Source: JASLDZ01 sp038226305
GTDB lineage: Bacteria > Pseudomonadota > Alphaproteobacteria > Caulobacterales > Caulobacteraceae
Direction: 5' to 3'
DNA: 64,000 nt
NCBI GenBank assembly: GCA_038226305.1
Contig: JBBRQN010000003.1
Coordinates: 186,001-250,000 of the forward strand
The position numbers were made by a program, and so were the translations under genes. The number at the start of each line of letters is the position of its first letter. The first letter of the stretch is position 1. The notes under the pieces were generated by a model. The model worked only from the letters and a program-made list of their open reading frames with translations. It had not been told where the DNA came from and searched no databases. Below, in pieces: positions 16,104 through 25,409 of the stretch.

Positions 16104-16967
16104 GTGATCGGCGTCTTCGACTCCGGTGTCGGCGGGCTCACGGTGCATCGGGCGCTGGTGAAGCGCTTTCCGACGGCCGACTTCACCTATCTCGCCGATC
16201 AGGCGCACGCCCCCTATGGCGGGCGGCCGGGCGAGGAGATCGTGGCGCTGACGCGGGGCGCCTGCACGCAGCTGTTCAACCGGGGCGCCTCGGTGGTCGT
16301 GCTGGCCTGCAACACCGCCAGCGCCGTGGCCCTGCGCCGCCTGCAGCAGACTTGGCTGCCGGGGCTTCGCCGGGAGCTGGGCCGGCCCGTGAACATCCTC
16401 GGCATCATCGTGCCCACCATCGAGGCAGCGACCGGCCTGCCCTGGGCCGACCACTACTTCGCGCCCGAGCCCGAGCGGATGGGCGAGAAGGCCGAGGGGC
16501 TGGAGGTGGTTGGCGTGTTCTCCACCCGCGCCACGGCCGCGAGCCGCGTCTACGAGATCGAGATCGCCAAGCGCCGCGACGACGTGGCCGCCTTCTCCGA
16601 AGCCTGCCCAGACCTCGTGCCCATGATCGAGGCGGGCGCCCCCCGCGACGACCTGGCCGCGCTGATCGCCGGCCACGTGAAAGCGCTGACCCTGCGCATC
16701 GGCCGCGCGCCGGACCGGGCGGTGCTGGGCTGCACGCACTACGAGATCACGGCCGACCTCTTCGCAGCCGCCCTGCCCCCCGGCACCCCCCTGATCCACC
16801 AGCCGAGCGCGGTCGCCGACAGCCTGGAGCGCTACTTCGCCGCCCACCCGGAATACGACATGGGCACAGGCGGCGCCCGCCGGTTCCTGACGACAGGCGC
16901 GCCCGCCGACGCGACGCCGCTGGTCTCCACCTTTTGGGGCGCGCCCCTGCGGTTCGAGGCGGCCTGA
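16104..16967 (+). CDS. murI: glutamate racemase
   Basis: Makes D-glutamate for peptidoglycan. The 287-residue protein has FDSGVGGLTV at the start and TYLADQAHAPYGG. The two catalytic cysteines are Cys69 in LACNTAS and Cys210 in LGCTHYE. IIVPTIEA and FSTRATAASRVYE are also in place. The start is GTG, separated from the oxidoreductase stop by one base. A longer active-site loop region (FAPEPERMGEKAEGLEVVGV) is seen after residue 112. Confidence 0.95.
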   Translation: MIGVFDSGVGGLTVHRALVKRFPTADFTYLADQAHAPYGGRPGEEIVALTRGACTQLFNRGASVVVLACNTASAVALRRLQQTWLPGLRRELGRPVNILGIIVPTIEAATGLPWADHYFAPEPERMGEKAEGLEVVGVFSTRATAASRVYEIEIAKRRDDVAAFSEACPDLVPMIEAGAPRDDLAALIAGHVKALTLRIGRAPDRAVLGCTHYEITADLFAAALPPGTPLIHQPSAVADSLERYFAAHPEYDMGTGGARRFLTTGAPADATPLVSTFWGAPLRFEAA

Positions 16968-16970
16968 GCC

Positions 16971-18086
16971 ATGCGGCATGCCGGGGCCGTGGCGCTCGCG
17001 GGGTTGCTGCTGCTCTGCGCGTGGGGTGCGGCGGCTCCCGCCTTCGCGCAAGGTCTCACGGCTCCAGCCGCCGCCGAAAGCGCTGCCTGCCACGCCACGT
17101 CCGGCCCCCTGCCCGATCCGGCTCTGGCGCAGCAGTTCGCCGACCCGTTCGTCTACTGTGCCGACGGCCGGTTCTATGTGGTGGCCAGCAACTGGGCGGG
17201 GATCCACATCCCCATTGCCTCGTCCGAGAGGCTGGATCGCTGGTCGGTGCTCCGCGACGAAGCGGGGACGGTGATCGACGCCATGCCCGAGCTTCCCGCC
17301 TGGGTCGTGCGCGGCCGGGGCGTGCGGCCCGACATCTGGGCCCCCACGGTGGCGCGGTTGAACGGCCGCTATGTCCTCTACTTCAGCGCCCGTCACGGCT
17401 CGGCGAAGACACCTCGCGGGGCGCCCCGCGACTGCATCGGCGCGGCGGTGAGCGACTTTCCCGACCACGGCTTTCGGCCTGCGCCCCTCCCCCTCGTCTG
17501 CGGCGGGTTCGCAGAGGGCGTGATCGACGCCGACGTGCTGCCGGACGGCGGGCGGGCGCTCCTCTACTTCAAGTCGGACGGCAACTGCTGCGGCCTGTCC
17601 ACCAACCTCTACGTGGTGCCCCTGTCGGCGGACGGGTTGAGTCTGACGGGGCTGATCAGCCCCGTCGGCGTGTCCAACGACCGGGAGTGGGAAGGCGAGA
17701 TCGTCGAGGCACCCAGCATGATCCGTCACGAGGGTCGCTACGTCTTGTTCTACTCCGGAGGCAGGTTCGACTCCGCGGGCTATGGCGTGGCCTACGCCAC
17801 CTGCGAGGGGCCGGTGGGGCCGTGCCAGAAGCCTCTCGACAACCGCGTGCTGCAGAGCGGGCACGGCCGCGACGGGCCGGGCCACCAGTCGGTGTTCGAG
17901 GTGGACGGCCGCAGCTTCATGGCCTTCCACGGCCTGATCCCCTCGGCGAAGCACGGTGCCGACGACGCCCGCCTGCTGCATGTGGAGCCCCTCGACTGGA
18001 GCGATGGCACCCCCCGCATCGGCGGCGAGGATGCAGCGTCCCCAGTACCCCCAGCGCCAAGTACCGACCCGGCGCTGCAGCGCTGA
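16971..18086 (+). CDS. secreted glycoside hydrolase family 43-like protein
   Basis: Exported protein of 371 residues with a signal peptide cleaved after AFA (residue 26). The mature part reads as a five-bladed beta-propeller: FADPFVYCADGRFYVVAS (Asp58 as likely base), GVRPDIWAPTVARLNGRYVLYFSAR, GVIDADVLPDGGRALLYFKSDG, EGEIVEAPSMIRHEGRYVLFYSGG and GPGHQSVFEVDGRSFMAFHG. This is the GH43 pattern, found in arabinanases and beta-xylosidases, which cut plant-type polysaccharides. The exact substrate is not evident. It starts 3 bp after murI and precedes a second exported enzyme. Confidence 0.83.
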   Translation: MRHAGAVALAGLLLLCAWGAAAPAFAQGLTAPAAAESAACHATSGPLPDPALAQQFADPFVYCADGRFYVVASNWAGIHIPIASSERLDRWSVLRDEAGTVIDAMPELPAWVVRGRGVRPDIWAPTVARLNGRYVLYFSARHGSAKTPRGAPRDCIGAAVSDFPDHGFRPAPLPLVCGGFAEGVIDADVLPDGGRALLYFKSDGNCCGLSTNLYVVPLSADGLSLTGLISPVGVSNDREWEGEIVEAPSMIRHEGRYVLFYSGGRFDSAGYGVAYATCEGPVGPCQKPLDNRVLQSGHGRDGPGHQSVFEVDGRSFMAFHGLIPSAKHGADDARLLHVEPLDWSDGTPRIGGEDAASPVPPAPSTDPALQR

Positions 18087-18168
18087 AGGGCCGCTTGCGC
18101 CGCCCACCGTCACGCAGGCGTAATGGGGGCGGACTAGGTCTCGGCCTGCACGCCTCGGAGCCCGCCTC

Positions 18169-19740
18169 ATGCCGATCGACCTTCAGCCTCATCGTCGCGC
18201 CATGATCGGCGGAGCCCTGGCGGCAGGCGTCGCCGCCCCGGCCATCGTGCGCGCCCAGGCGCTGTTTCAGGAAACGCCGTTCCAGCTCGGCGTGGCTTCG
18301 GGCGACCCCTCGCCCGACGGCTTCGTGATCTGGACCCGCCTGGCGCCGCGCCCGCTGGAGCTGCACTCCGGCATGCCGATGACCAAGGTGCCCGTGACCT
18401 GGGAGGTCGCCGACGACGAGGGCTTCAAGACGGTGGTGGCAAAGGGCGAGGCGATCGCCCGGCCCGAACTCGGCCACTCGGTCCACGTGGAGGTGGAGGG
18501 ACTGAAGCCCAACCGCCCGTACTGGTATCGCTTCATCGCCGGCCGCGACCGCAGCTACGCCGGCCGGGCCCGCACCCTGCCGCTCCCCGGCGACAAGCTC
18601 GAGCGCCTGCGCTTCGTGGCGGCGGGCTGCCAGAACTGGGAAGACGGCCTCTTCACCGCCTACCGCAGAATCGCCGCCGAGCCCGACGTCGACTTCCTGT
18701 GGCACTACGGCGACTACATCTACGAGGGCCGGAGCACCGGTGCCCCCCGGATCGAGCACGGCCTGCCCGTGCCGCAGATCCGCCGCCACCACGCCGACGA
18801 ACCCTACAGCCTGGACGACTACCGGGCGCGCTACGCCCAGTACAAATCCGACCTCGACCTGCAGGCCGCCCACGCCGCCCACACATGGTGGGTCACGTGG
18901 GACGACCACGAGACCGACAACAACTGGGCCGGAGACAAGGATCAGGACGGCACGCCGCCCGAGATTTTTAACCTGCGCCGACAGGCCGCCGCCCAGGCCT
19001 ATTACGAGAACATGCCCCTGCGACGTTCCAGCTTCCCGCACGGCACGGCCATCCAGATCTTCCGCCGCGCCTCTTACGGGGACTTGCTGGACTGCCACTT
19101 CCTGGACACCCGCCAGTTCCGCGACGACCAGCCCTGCGACGACAACATCAAGCCGACCTGCTCCGAGGCCCTGGCCGCCAACCGCACGATCATGGGCAAG
19201 GAGGAGGAGAAATGGCTGTTCGACGGCCTCGCCAGGGGCACCCGCCGCTGGAACCTCATCGCCAACCAGGTGATGATGATGCCCCTCGACCGCCGCGAGC
19301 ACGGTGAGCCCACCGAGATCTGGAACATGGACTCCTGGGCCGGCTACCCCGCCGCCCGCCAGCGGCTGATGGACCACGTGCAGGCGCGCGGCGTGAAGAA
19401 CATCGTCGTGACCACGGGCGACGAGCACCAGCACTACGCGGGCGAGCTGCGCACCAAGGGCAAGGAAGGCCCGGCGCTGATGACCGAATTCGTCGGCACC
19501 TCGATCAGCTCAGGGGGCGACGGGCTCGACGTGTCGCCCGGCTACGCCATCATCCGCGACAAGAACCCCCAGTGCCCCTTCATCTCCAGCCAGCGCGGGT
19601 ATGTCGTCCACGAGGTCGGCCGCGACCATTGGCGCGCGGATATGAAGGTGCTCGACAAGGTGCGTGAACCGGGCGGGACGCTGACCGTCCGCAAGAGCTT
19701 CGCCGTGGAGCGCGGGGAGCCAGGGTTGAAGCCGGTTTAG
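18169..19740 (+). CDS. alkaline phosphatase D family protein (PhoD-like)
   Basis: Exported metallo-phosphatase/phosphodiesterase of 523 residues. A twin-arginine start (HRRAMIGGALAAG) suggests Tat export of a folded, metal-loaded enzyme. FQLGVASGDPSPDGFVIWTRL is the N-terminal PhoD domain. The catalytic domain has AAGCQNWEDG, WHYGDYIYEG, TWDDHETDNNW and TTGDEHQHYAGEL, which supply Asp, Asn and His metal ligands. No Pho box was identified upstream. It may free phosphate from outer-surface polymers or phosphodiesters. It ends before a family A doublet, convergent with the helicase gene. Confidence 0.93.
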   Translation: MPIDLQPHRRAMIGGALAAGVAAPAIVRAQALFQETPFQLGVASGDPSPDGFVIWTRLAPRPLELHSGMPMTKVPVTWEVADDEGFKTVVAKGEAIARPELGHSVHVEVEGLKPNRPYWYRFIAGRDRSYAGRARTLPLPGDKLERLRFVAAGCQNWEDGLFTAYRRIAAEPDVDFLWHYGDYIYEGRSTGAPRIEHGLPVPQIRRHHADEPYSLDDYRARYAQYKSDLDLQAAHAAHTWWVTWDDHETDNNWAGDKDQDGTPPEIFNLRRQAAAQAYYENMPLRRSSFPHGTAIQIFRRASYGDLLDCHFLDTRQFRDDQPCDDNIKPTCSEALAANRTIMGKEEEKWLFDGLARGTRRWNLIANQVMMMPLDRREHGEPTEIWNMDSWAGYPAARQRLMDHVQARGVKNIVVTTGDEHQHYAGELRTKGKEGPALMTEFVGTSISSGGDGLDVSPGYAIIRDKNPQCPFISSQRGYVVHEVGRDHWRADMKVLDKVREPGGTLTVRKSFAVERGEPGLKPV

Positions 19741-19766
19741 GGCCGCCGAGCCTCGCCCCCTTTATT

Positions 19767-19864
19767 CCGCTCATCCCCGCGCACGCGGGGACCCAGGCAA
19801 GGCCTTCACTCGCCCACCCGATTGCCAGCTTCGGCTGGATCCCCGCGTGCGCGGGGATGAGCGG
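19767..19864. repeat. family A inverted palindrome doublet (solo)
   Basis: Left copy 19767-19797 begins CCGCTCATCCCCGCG and ends ACCCAGG. Right copy 19835-19864 begins CTGGATCCCCGCG and ends GATGAGCGG. The 37-bp spacer holds no gene. It sits between the convergent stops of the PhoD and helicase genes, with the same outward/inward orientation as the other doublets. Confidence 0.85.
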
Positions 19865-19875
19865 AGGGGTTCATG

Positions 19876-22749
19876 CTAGCCCAAGAACCCCTTCACCTCG
19901 TCGATCGCCTCCACCAGCCCCATGCGTTGCAGGGTGATCCCCTCGGGCAGGGCTGAGAACAGGCGCGTCGGGGCGGCCGGGTCGAGGAGGACGAAGACGC
20001 CCTTGTCGTCGGCGCGGCGGATCAGGCGGCCGAAGGCCTGGCTGAGGCGGGCGCGGGCGATGGCGTCGTCGTAGAGGCGGCCGCCGAAGCGCTCCTTGCG
20101 CGCCTTATGCAGGATGTCCGGGCGCGGCCAGGGCAGGCGGTCGAACACCAGCAGCCGGAGCGAGCGGCCGGGAACGTCCACCCCGTCTCTGATCGCATCC
20201 GTGCCGAGGAGGCAGGCGTTCTCCTCGGCGCGGAAGATGTCCACGAGGGCGCCCACCTCCAGCGGGTCCACGTGCTGGGCATAGAGGGGCAGGCCCGCCT
20301 CGGCCAGCGGCCCGGCGATCCGCTCGTAGACGGCGCGCAGGCGCCGGATGGCCGTGAAGAGGCCGAGAGCCCCGCCGCCCGAGGCCAGGAACAGCTCGCG
20401 CATGGCGGCGGCGATCTGGCGCGGGTCGTCCTTGCCCACGTCGGTGACCACGATGGCGCGGGCGTTCTGCGCGTAGTCGAAGGGCGAGGTGAGCTTCAGG
20501 AGCTTCGGCGAAGCGGACAGCCGCGCGGCGCCCGTGCGCAGTTCGGCCAGGGCGAAGGGGCTGTCGTGGCCGGAGTCGCTGAGCGTGGCGCTGGTCACCA
20601 GAACCCCGTGAGCCGGACGGAACACCGCGGCGTGCAGGGGCTCGGTGGGGTCCACGCAGTGGCGCCGGAAGGCGGCGTCGGCCAGCCGCCCGCCCTGATT
20701 GGCGGCGTGGACGCTCTCGAACCAGTCCACGAAGCCCGCCGCGTCATCGGCGTTGGCCACGAGGTCGTGCAGCATGGCGCGCCACGCCGGAAGCTGCACG
20801 CGTGCCCGCCGGTCGAGCCCCCGCAGCGCCCCTTCGATGCGGGCACGGGAGGAGGTCTCCAACTCGTCCGCTTCGGAATCCAGCAGGTCTTCCAGCGCCT
20901 TGGCGAGCTGCACGAGGGGGCGCTCCACGGCCAGAAGGGCGTCCGCAGCAAGGGGGGCTGCCTCGCGCACGGCGTCGATCGTGGGGCGGGCGGAGCACTC
21001 GGCGCTCGTCTCTCCGCCACTGAACCCCGTGGCGCGGGCGCGGATCTGGTCGAGCACCGCGGCCAGGAACGCCTCCACCGGCCCGTTCGGGCGCGGCCCC
21101 GGCATGTCGGCGAACGCCCCGGCGTCTGGAACGGGCGCGATGCGGCCGCTCCAGCCCTCGCCGGGCAGCACGGCGGCGGCGCGAACCGCCTCCGTCAGGG
21201 CGGCGCGGGCGGTCTCGTCGTCGGCAACGAGTTCAGCGAGGCGCTGCTCCAGCCCCCGGCCGCGCTTGCGACCCTCCGGTCCCCGCACCCATCGGCGCAG
21301 TTCGGCGGCCTCCTGCCCTGAGAGGCAGGCGGAAAACGCGCTGTCGGCGGCCTCGAACAGGTGGTGGCCCTCGTCGAAGACGATGCGCTTGAGCACCGCC
21401 GTCTCCGCATCGGGCCGTCCGCCGGGCTTGGCGGCGCGGCGGGCGGCGTGGCCCCCGTCGTAGGCGGCCTGGGTCATCACCAGCGCATGGTTTGCGATCA
21501 CGAGGTCGGCCCGGCGGGAGGCGCGGATCGCCTTCTCCACGAAGCAGGCGCGGTAGTGGTTGCAGCCCGCGTGCAGGCACTCGCCCCGCCGGTCCACCAG
21601 CGCCGCCGGCCCCGCCTGCGCTCCCGCGGACCCTGAGAACAGCGTCGGCAGCCAGGCCGGGAAGTCGCCGCCGGTCATGTCGCCGTCGCGGGTGGCCCTC
21701 GCCCAGCGCACCACCAGCGCCGCGCCGATCAGGTCGCCCGCGCCCATCTGGGCCGAGGTCACCGTCTCCTGCAGGTTGAGGAGGCAGGCGTAGTTCTCGC
21801 GCCCCTTGCGCACCACGGCCTTGCGCGCCCGCACGTCCGGGTCGGGGAAGATCGCGGCACTCTCTCGCTCGATCTGGCGCTGCAGGGCGCGGGTGTAGGT
21901 GGAGACCCACACGGCGCCCTTGTTCTCCTCCGCCCACAGGGAGGCGGGGGCGAGGTAGCCCAGCGTCTTGCCCACGCCCGTGCCCGCTTCCGCGATCATG
22001 AAGCGCGGCTCGTCCTCCACGTCGCGGGGCTGGAAGGCGTAGGCGGTCTCGGCGGCGTATTCCGCTTGGGATGGGCGGGCTTCGGTCAGGCCTTGGCGTA
22101 CCAGCAGCATCGCCAGCCGGTCTCGGGCGCCGCGTTCGGTGAGGGGGGCGGAGCCCGGCTCGCCCGTGGGGGCCTCGTCCTCCCACTGGGGGAGCCTCGC
22201 CCAGACGTCGAGCCCCGCGCCGCGGAAGGGCCGGGTGCCCTCCGGCAGGCGGGAGCGCAGAGCGTGGACGGCGTATGCGCCCCAGCTCCATCCGGCGCGC
22301 AGCAGCGTTTCGGCCAGCGCCAGCGCTTCCTCTCGCGAGGGCGTGGGGGCGGCGGCCAGTTCGTCGAGGAGAGCGGCTGCGCAGCTGCGAAGCGCGCTCG
22401 CCTGCTGGGTCGGGTCTCGCGGTTCCGGCAGGGACAGGGCGCGGGCGAGGCCCACGGCGGAAGGCGCGCAGGGCTTGGCGGGCCGCACGAAGGCGAACAG
22501 CTCCAGCACGTCGAGAATATCGGCCGAGCGGCCGGGGGCCCCGAGGTTCAACCGCTTGGCGGTGAGCGAGGCGTGGGCCACCAGCACCCGCTCGCGCTGC
22601 GCCATCGCCCGGGCGGCGGATGGCGACAGCTCGACCGCGCCCCCCTCGTCCGCCCGGGCGGCGCGGGGGCCGGGGGTGACGGCCAGGGCGGGGGCCAGCG
22701 GGGGCCGCGTGGAGGTATCGGCGGCAAGGGTCGGGGCGGGAGCGTCCAC
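19876..22749 (-). CDS. DinG/XPD-like ATP-dependent DNA helicase
   Basis: Superfamily 2 helicase of 957 residues. Walker A is EAGTGVGKTLGYL near residue 257, and the DEAH box is FDEGHHLF near residue 458. Four cysteines that could bind the iron-sulphur cluster of this family are at YACLLNL (near 318), CLHAGCNHYRACF (near 388-399). The C-terminus has the helicase motifs LLVFDRLPWPRPD and LSQAFGRLIRR. An N-terminal region of about 230 residues rich in Ala precedes the helicase core. Such enzymes unwind D-loops, R-loops or damaged forks. It is DinG/YoaA-like; which of these is not clear. Confidence 0.92.
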   Translation of the reverse strand: MDAPAPTLAADTSTRPPLAPALAVTPGPRAARADEGGAVELSPSAARAMAQRERVLVAHASLTAKRLNLGAPGRSADILDVLELFAFVRPAKPCAPSAVGLARALSLPEPRDPTQQASALRSCAAALLDELAAAPTPSREEALALAETLLRAGWSWGAYAVHALRSRLPEGTRPFRGAGLDVWARLPQWEDEAPTGEPGSAPLTERGARDRLAMLLVRQGLTEARPSQAEYAAETAYAFQPRDVEDEPRFMIAEAGTGVGKTLGYLAPASLWAEENKGAVWVSTYTRALQRQIERESAAIFPDPDVRARKAVVRKGRENYACLLNLQETVTSAQMGAGDLIGAALVVRWARATRDGDMTGGDFPAWLPTLFSGSAGAQAGPAALVDRRGECLHAGCNHYRACFVEKAIRASRRADLVIANHALVMTQAAYDGGHAARRAAKPGGRPDAETAVLKRIVFDEGHHLFEAADSAFSACLSGQEAAELRRWVRGPEGRKRGRGLEQRLAELVADDETARAALTEAVRAAAVLPGEGWSGRIAPVPDAGAFADMPGPRPNGPVEAFLAAVLDQIRARATGFSGGETSAECSARPTIDAVREAAPLAADALLAVERPLVQLAKALEDLLDSEADELETSSRARIEGALRGLDRRARVQLPAWRAMLHDLVANADDAAGFVDWFESVHAANQGGRLADAAFRRHCVDPTEPLHAAVFRPAHGVLVTSATLSDSGHDSPFALAELRTGAARLSASPKLLKLTSPFDYAQNARAIVVTDVGKDDPRQIAAAMRELFLASGGGALGLFTAIRRLRAVYERIAGPLAEAGLPLYAQHVDPLEVGALVDIFRAEENACLLGTDAIRDGVDVPGRSLRLLVFDRLPWPRPDILHKARKERFGGRLYDDAIARARLSQAFGRLIRRADDKGVFVLLDPAAPTRLFSALPEGITLQRMGLVEAIDEVKGFLG

Positions 22750-22887
22750 GGTTCGGATGTAGGACGCTTCGGCCCGAAACGGAACGCGAACGTGAGCGCC
22801 ACCGTGCCGGGGACGAAGCTTGGCCGGAGGAACCAGAATCCGCGTCGCCGCCTTTGTCAGGCTCGGATTTCAGACCTGGAGACCCTT

Positions 22888-23391
22888 ATGGCCGACCACG
22901 ACCAAGACCCCGCCGAACTCGCCCATCGTCTGTGGAAGGAGCTCGGCCACGAGCGCATCGCCATGCTCGGCCTCGTGGGCGGGAGCGAGATGCACCACTT
23001 CCAGCCCATGGCCGCCTTCGGCGAGGAAGACGAGGGGGCGGTGTATTTCTACACCAACAAGTCGAGCGACCTGGCCCGTGACACGGGCGCGAGCCACGAC
23101 GTGATGCTGGTGCTGCAGGCCAAGGACCAGGAGTTTCAGGCGTGCATCCACGGCGTGCTGACGCCGGAGCACGACCGCGCCCGGATCGAGAAGTACTGGT
23201 CGCCCTTCGTCGCGGCGTGGTTCCCGCAAGGCAAGGACGACCCCGACCTCACCATGCTGAAGATGAACGCCAAGGACGCGCGGATCTGGGCCACCAAGGG
23301 CGGCGGCGTGAACTACCTGTTCCAGGTCGCCAAGGCCAACGTGACGCACACCACCCCCGACGTGGGCGGCGTGGCGGATGTGAAGCTGTAG
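22888..23391 (+). CDS. pyridoxamine 5'-phosphate oxidase-like (general stress protein 26 family)
   Basis: Split-barrel flavin-binding protein of 167 residues. It has HERIAMLGLVGGSEMHHFQPMAAF, VYFYTNKSSDLARD, VMLVLQAKDQEFQACIHG and YWSPFVAAWFPQGKDDPDLTMLKM, the pattern of the general stress protein 26 group. This group binds FMN or FAD but is not the PLP-making PdxH. GGAG stands before the ATG at 22888. The same frame is open far upstream to 22066, but only in helicase antisense. Neighbours give no clue to the substrate. Confidence 0.88.
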   Translation: MADHDQDPAELAHRLWKELGHERIAMLGLVGGSEMHHFQPMAAFGEEDEGAVYFYTNKSSDLARDTGASHDVMLVLQAKDQEFQACIHGVLTPEHDRARIEKYWSPFVAAWFPQGKDDPDLTMLKMNAKDARIWATKGGGVNYLFQVAKANVTHTTPDVGGVADVKL

Positions 23392-23403
23392 GATCGACCA
23401 GAG

Positions 23404-23425
23404 CCTCCCCCGTAAAAGGGGGAGG
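23404..23425. repeat. family B palindrome between convergent genes
   Basis: CCTCCCCC (23404-23411), loop GTAAAA, GGGGGAGG (23418-23425), followed by TCTTTAG. It lies between the stops of the stress-protein gene and the CHAP gene. It could be a two-way terminator. Confidence 0.65.
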
Positions 23426-23436
23426 TCTTTAGAGGT

Positions 23437-24054
23437 CTAGTTGCCGCCCAGCCCGCCGCCGAAGGCGCTGGCGACGCGCTGACCGGCGTCGGCGGCGGCG
23501 TGGTAGACGAAGCCGAAGGTCGGGTAGACGGTGCGGCCCAGGTCGCCCTGTGGGCCGTACCAAACCTTCACCGCGCTCCAGTCGCCGGCCTTGGAGACGT
23601 CCACCACGGTGACGTCCTTCTCCACCTGGCCGCGGGCACCGTTGATCAGGCTCCAGTTGGCGTGGGTCACCTGGATGATGCGGTCGGTGAGCACCTGGCT
23701 GACCACGGCGACATGGCCGCGGGTCATTGGGCCGTAGGGCCGGAACACCAGCACGCTGCCGGCCTCAGGCGTGAAGCCGCGAGCGTATTTGCCCAGCGCC
23801 TTGTCCCACCACGTCCCGGCGTCGCCGAAGATCTGGATACCCGAGAACAGGCGGGCGAACTGCGCGCATTGCCAGCCGACAAGCTTGGCCGAGGACTGGG
23901 CGAAGGTATCCGGGGTTGCGGGCGCGTCCGCTGTGACGGGCGCGCCCGTGCGGGTTAGAAGTTGGCTGATCGGGTCCGCCGCGTGGGCGAACGACGGCAG
24001 CGCCATGAACGTCAGGGCGGCGGCGAGGAGAGTGGCCGTCGGGCGGAGGCGCAT
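23437..24054 (-). CDS. secreted CHAP-domain amidase/peptidase
   Basis: Exported protein of 205 residues with a signal peptide ending AHA (residue 25). The CHAP (NlpC/P60-like) core has the catalytic Cys63 in VGWQCAQFAR, His114 in TRGHVAVVSQV and Asn133 in VTHANWS. TWWDKALGKYARGFTPEAGSV shortened to its ends, TWWDKAL and GFTPEAG, is the usual link between them. It probably cuts peptidoglycan stem peptides or amide bonds in the periplasm. The frame runs open far upstream into the acyltransferase, but the signal peptide fixes the start at 24054. Confidence 0.88.
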   Translation of the reverse strand: MRLRPTATLLAAALTFMALPSFAHAADPISQLLTRTGAPVTADAPATPDTFAQSSAKLVGWQCAQFARLFSGIQIFGDAGTWWDKALGKYARGFTPEAGSVLVFRPYGPMTRGHVAVVSQVLTDRIIQVTHANWSLINGARGQVEKDVTVVDVSKAGDWSAVKVWYGPQGDLGRTVYPTFGFVYHAAADAGQRVASAFGGGLGGN

Positions 24055-24200
24055 GTCCGGGGGGACTCGTGCTGTTGCAGACGTGTGAACCCTAGAGTGC
24101 GGCGCACATCGTAAACATCCGGTAATGACGCACTGCAGCGCGACGGGTCGCCGCACCCTGCGGGCGAAAACGGCCCTGCGCAGCCATCCCCACGCGGGAA

Positions 24201-25325
24201 TCATGCGGTGCGGGGCTCTTCCCGCGGCCGCGTCGGCCGCAGTTCGGCGATCTTGCGCAGGAGGATGCGGGCCGGGCGCTCCACCCCGTTGTGCGCCAGT
24301 ATGGCGATGGGCACCGCCCCCGCCACGAGCACGAGCCACACCGGCAGGGGCCAGTGCACCCCGTCGGGCAGGTGCATGAGTTTGCCCACCAGCCCGCCGA
24401 ACGCCAGCCGCCAGGGCACGGCGATCATGTAGAGCGCAAAGCTCGCCTCCCCGAGATAGACGCCGATGGGATTCGTCAGCCAGGTCGAGCCGGTGGACGA
24501 TAGGCCCGCAAGGCTCAGGATCAGGATGCCGAACGCCGCCACCACCAGCGCATCCGGCACCGCCAGCATGGCCAGCCCGGCGATCAGCGCCGCTCCCACG
24601 CCCACGCCCAGCTTGGCGACACGCGCGCTTTTGACGACGCCCGAGCGCCACAGGAGGTGCAGGGCGCAGCCGTAGGCGAAGGGCGGCACGATCCGCAGCC
24701 AGCCGAACTCCGTCGTGGCGCTGGTCAGGGGGAAGCCCGCCGCGCGCTGGAACAGGGGGTAGGCGGCGGCGATCAGCGCCAGTGCGCCCGCCATCGCCAG
24801 CCGGGGCCGCCGGGCGAGGGCCGCGCTCACGGTCGCGAAGGCCGGAAACGCGAGGTAGGCGAACCACTCGGCCGAGATCGACCACGAGGCGTGGTTCCAC
24901 CCCACCTGCGGCGCCAGGTTCCAGGCGTGGACGAGGAGGAGGTTGGCCGGAAGCGCATTCCAGGCCAGCACGGAATGGGTCATCTCCACCCCCATCACCG
25001 CCGCCGCGAAGCCGAGGAGGCCGATGCCCACGATGGTCGCCACATGCAGCGGCCAGATGCGGGCGATGCGCGCCCACAGGAACGCCCCGTAGCCGAACCG
25101 CCTGCCCTCGACCGTGCGCAGGTAGACGTGGCTGAGGATGAAGCCCGAGAGCACGAAGAACAGCTCCACCCCCAGATAGCCCTTGGCGAGACCGATGGGC
25201 CGCCCGCCCGTCAGGTCGGGCCAATAGTCGTAGAGCACCACCCAGGCGGCCGCCCAGAAGCGCACGGTGGTCAGCGGCTTGAGGTTCGCGGGCATGGCGA
25301 GAGCGGACATGGCTGGGGCGTTCAC
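24201..25325 (-). CDS. acyltransferase 3 family membrane protein (OafA/YrhL-like)
   Basis: Polytopic inner-membrane O-acyltransferase of 374 residues. It opens TTVRFWAAAWVVLYDY and has GYLGVELFFVLSGFILSHVYLR, the family signature, then RIARIWPLHVATI. About ten hydrophobic segments follow. Such enzymes transfer acetyl or other acyl groups to surface sugars or lipids. The substrate is unknown and no polysaccharide cluster is nearby. The start could also be one of the Met codons at residues 5 or 11. Confidence 0.92.
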   Translation of the reverse strand: MNAPAMSALAMPANLKPLTTVRFWAAAWVVLYDYWPDLTGGRPIGLAKGYLGVELFFVLSGFILSHVYLRTVEGRRFGYGAFLWARIARIWPLHVATIVGIGLLGFAAAVMGVEMTHSVLAWNALPANLLLVHAWNLAPQVGWNHASWSISAEWFAYLAFPAFATVSAALARRPRLAMAGALALIAAAYPLFQRAAGFPLTSATTEFGWLRIVPPFAYGCALHLLWRSGVVKSARVAKLGVGVGAALIAGLAMLAVPDALVVAAFGILILSLAGLSSTGSTWLTNPIGVYLGEASFALYMIAVPWRLAFGGLVGKLMHLPDGVHWPLPVWLVLVAGAVPIAILAHNGVERPARILLRKIAELRPTRPREEPRTA

Positions 25326-25409
25326 GGGCAGCGTCCGGGCGCAGGCCGGAACCGCGTCTATGCACCCGCAAGTGCAAAGGAGGGGCTAAGACGCCCCGTC
25401 AGAGGAGGC

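Noticed and set aside
9023..19864. Family A palindromes as a CRISPR array
   Set aside because: The copies are in inverted pairs at three distant places with no regular spacers and no cas genes.
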